From Helichrysum umbraculigerum (Eukaryota > Streptophyta > Magnoliopsida > Asterales > Asteraceae): DNA of 64,000 nt. Shown here piece after piece: positions 62,435 through 64,000 of the stretch (position 1 is its first letter; each line of letters opens with the position of its first letter). The notes under the pieces are model-generated. The model worked only from the letters and a program-made list of their open reading frames with translations. It did not search any database and was not told the origin of the DNA. The stretch is from positions 128,297,277 through 128,361,276 of the forward strand of contig CATIUR010000005.1 of assembly GCA_949592205.1 (NCBI GenBank). Reading direction: 5' to 3'. A program made the translations under genes and the position numbers.

Positions 62435-64000
62435 CCATGAGCAGAGCAATGGATTGCTCCTCTTTCTGACTTCTTTCTACTTTCTACCAAAACTCTTTAC
62501 TATTATTGTCTGTATTGATGTACGATTGATGCTTCGACATCACATCTATCTATTTACTATTTTATTATGCTTTCACTTTACTTTTCTTATTAGCAGCTAT
62601 TATTTAAATGATTGATTGGATTGTTTGTTGAACCAAACGACTATTTATCGGTGACCAAATCAAAGGAAGCAACGGACCCCACGGTGAAGAACACTGAGAG
62701 ACGTAAGCTGCAAGTCGCGAACCAGCAAACTTCTAACACACAGCAAACGACGCGCACAGCAAAAGCGGTACACCGTTCCAAAAACCCTTATCCGTTAAAA
62801 CTTTGATTATCTCACCCAATATTCCAACACTAAGTGTGGGATATCTCATACCACATGACACTTGTGAAACAATCCAAAGATAAGTAGAATCTCTAAGTGT
62901 GGGATACTTCGTCAAGAGGTGTTCAACAAATAGATTCGAACATTAGGGACAATGTTCCTCTAAGTGTGGGATATTCGGTCTACAACCGCAAGTTTTACCT
63001 CTTGTCCGTAAGCCAAACAATATTTTCATCAAAAGGCTAAAAATGAAAAAAATTTCAAATTTTTCGGATTCAAAAACATCGTTTTCTGGAAATCCTATCT
63101 TTCAAAACTATGAACTATAGCTAGAAACGAGTTTTAACAAAGAAACGAAACTGTTTTAGATTAAGATACGAACGAAAAAGGCAACACATGGCTAGGCACA
63201 TACTGACCAAAGCATTCGATTCGTGAGGATTGAGCCCATAATTAGCATTCATATTTAATGCTTCACTTTTCGTTTCATGTGTGTGCCGATGTATGCATTT
63301 GAATTAGAACTTGCTCGTGTAATGCATTTCGAGATCACATCGATGAGTGCCACATGTGGCATAGGTACAACCTATCTTGATAGCTTCCAAGGAACCCAGA
63401 ACGCCTTTCCACCATCAAACATCCACCCACTCAACACCCACTCTTCACACTCACTAAAGATTTCCTATCATTTATCTCGAACCTCAAAAGTCTCACAAAC
63501 CGTCAGAGACACTTCCAAATTCCCAAAACCTTTGCGAAGAAGAGCCAATATAACCCAAGATCATTAGAAACCTTCCAGGCCGCAAAGTACATTATCAAGA
63601 TCGGCAAAAAGAAATCAAACCAATCACGCCAGTACAATCATAAAAAGGGCCAATAAAAAGGAAGAATCCAATGAAAGGCTATGTAGTCCTTCCAAAAACC
63701 TAAGGAATTTCAAAGGAAAGCTTCAAGAAAATACAAGGAAAAACCATCACACCCCTCACCGCTTACCTTCTTCAAACTAAAAATCCGATTCCTTCCAAGT
63801 TATCTCGACAGGTTACTATCATCCTCAGTGATGGAGATTTGATTCTCGATCAGGCCTATGACGAGAATGCTGCATGACTGGCTATCCGAGTGATTGACAC
63901 TAGTAAGCAAGAAACCCTAAACACTTTGAGTGATTTGAGTGACCCACTTGTGAGGATTGCCTAGTCATGATCATCATATAAGTTGCCCGAAGAAGGTATC
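62435..64000 (+). other. 3' untranslated region of element G, with repeated CTAAGTGTGGGATA
   Basis: No convincing ORF. Three copies of taagtgtgggat (62831, 62894, 62961) are spaced 63 and 67 bases apart. Comparable purine-rich repeats occur before the 3' LTR of Athila/Tat elements. The 3' LTR itself is not identified before the window ends. Confidence 0.45.

Overview
This window is nuclear DNA of a flowering plant, most likely Asteraceae. The evidence is a seven-exon TPS-a sesquiterpene synthase gene with daisy-family-like motifs, plant-type Ty1/copia and Ty3/gypsy elements, and CACTA, Harbinger-like and probable Helitron remnants in AT-rich DNA. Almost everything is mobile DNA, much of it nested. 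All comparisons were made by eye from the sequence; no search was run.

Layout. 1-2.4 kb: a CACTA-type MITE (54-658, TSD aca) that folds on itself, a probable Helitron 3' end (1507-1536) and the end of another CACTA element (to 2382). 2.7-6.7 kb: a decayed minus-strand copia element (F). 8.3-28.7 kb: a minus-strand sesquiterpene synthase gene, 551 codons in 7 exons, whose last exon is cut by a plus-strand gypsy element (A, 8472-26450, TSD catgg). A keeps only gag between 2.9-kb LTRs. Its left LTR is itself cut, three bases before its end, by a minus-strand gypsy element (B, 11385-21449, TSD gtgtt) with gag-pol and an extra coiled-coil ORF. A and B share their primer site, leader and polypurine region, so B-type enzymes could mobilise A.

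31.1-39.7 kb: a probable non-autonomous Harbinger-like element carrying a Myb/SANT-like pseudogene. It is split by a 431-bp TRIM (32187-35942 including its insert), which is itself split by a 3.3-kb CACTA-type element (32420-35741, TSD tgg), and farther on by a solo LTR (C, about 36272-38846) related to B.

39.7-64 kb: an incomplete element G, with a tRNA-Asp-type primer site at 43475, an unrecognised ORF with two similar domains (43642-47018) and, downstream, an ATHILA-like ORF (60614-62434). G is split by a solo LTR (D, 43935-46001, TSD caaac) and by an 11.9-kb SIRE-type copia element (E, 48590-60523, TSD cttta) that carries a third, envelope-position ORF after pol.

The most interesting signals are: a terpene synthase whose only visible lesion is one retrotransposon insertion; a hairpin in the LTRs of A, B and C with compensatory stem changes; a shared leader between gag-only A and gag-pol B; a roughly 10-base motif repeated through the LTR, UTR and coding parts of E; and the unrecognised duplicated-domain protein of G.
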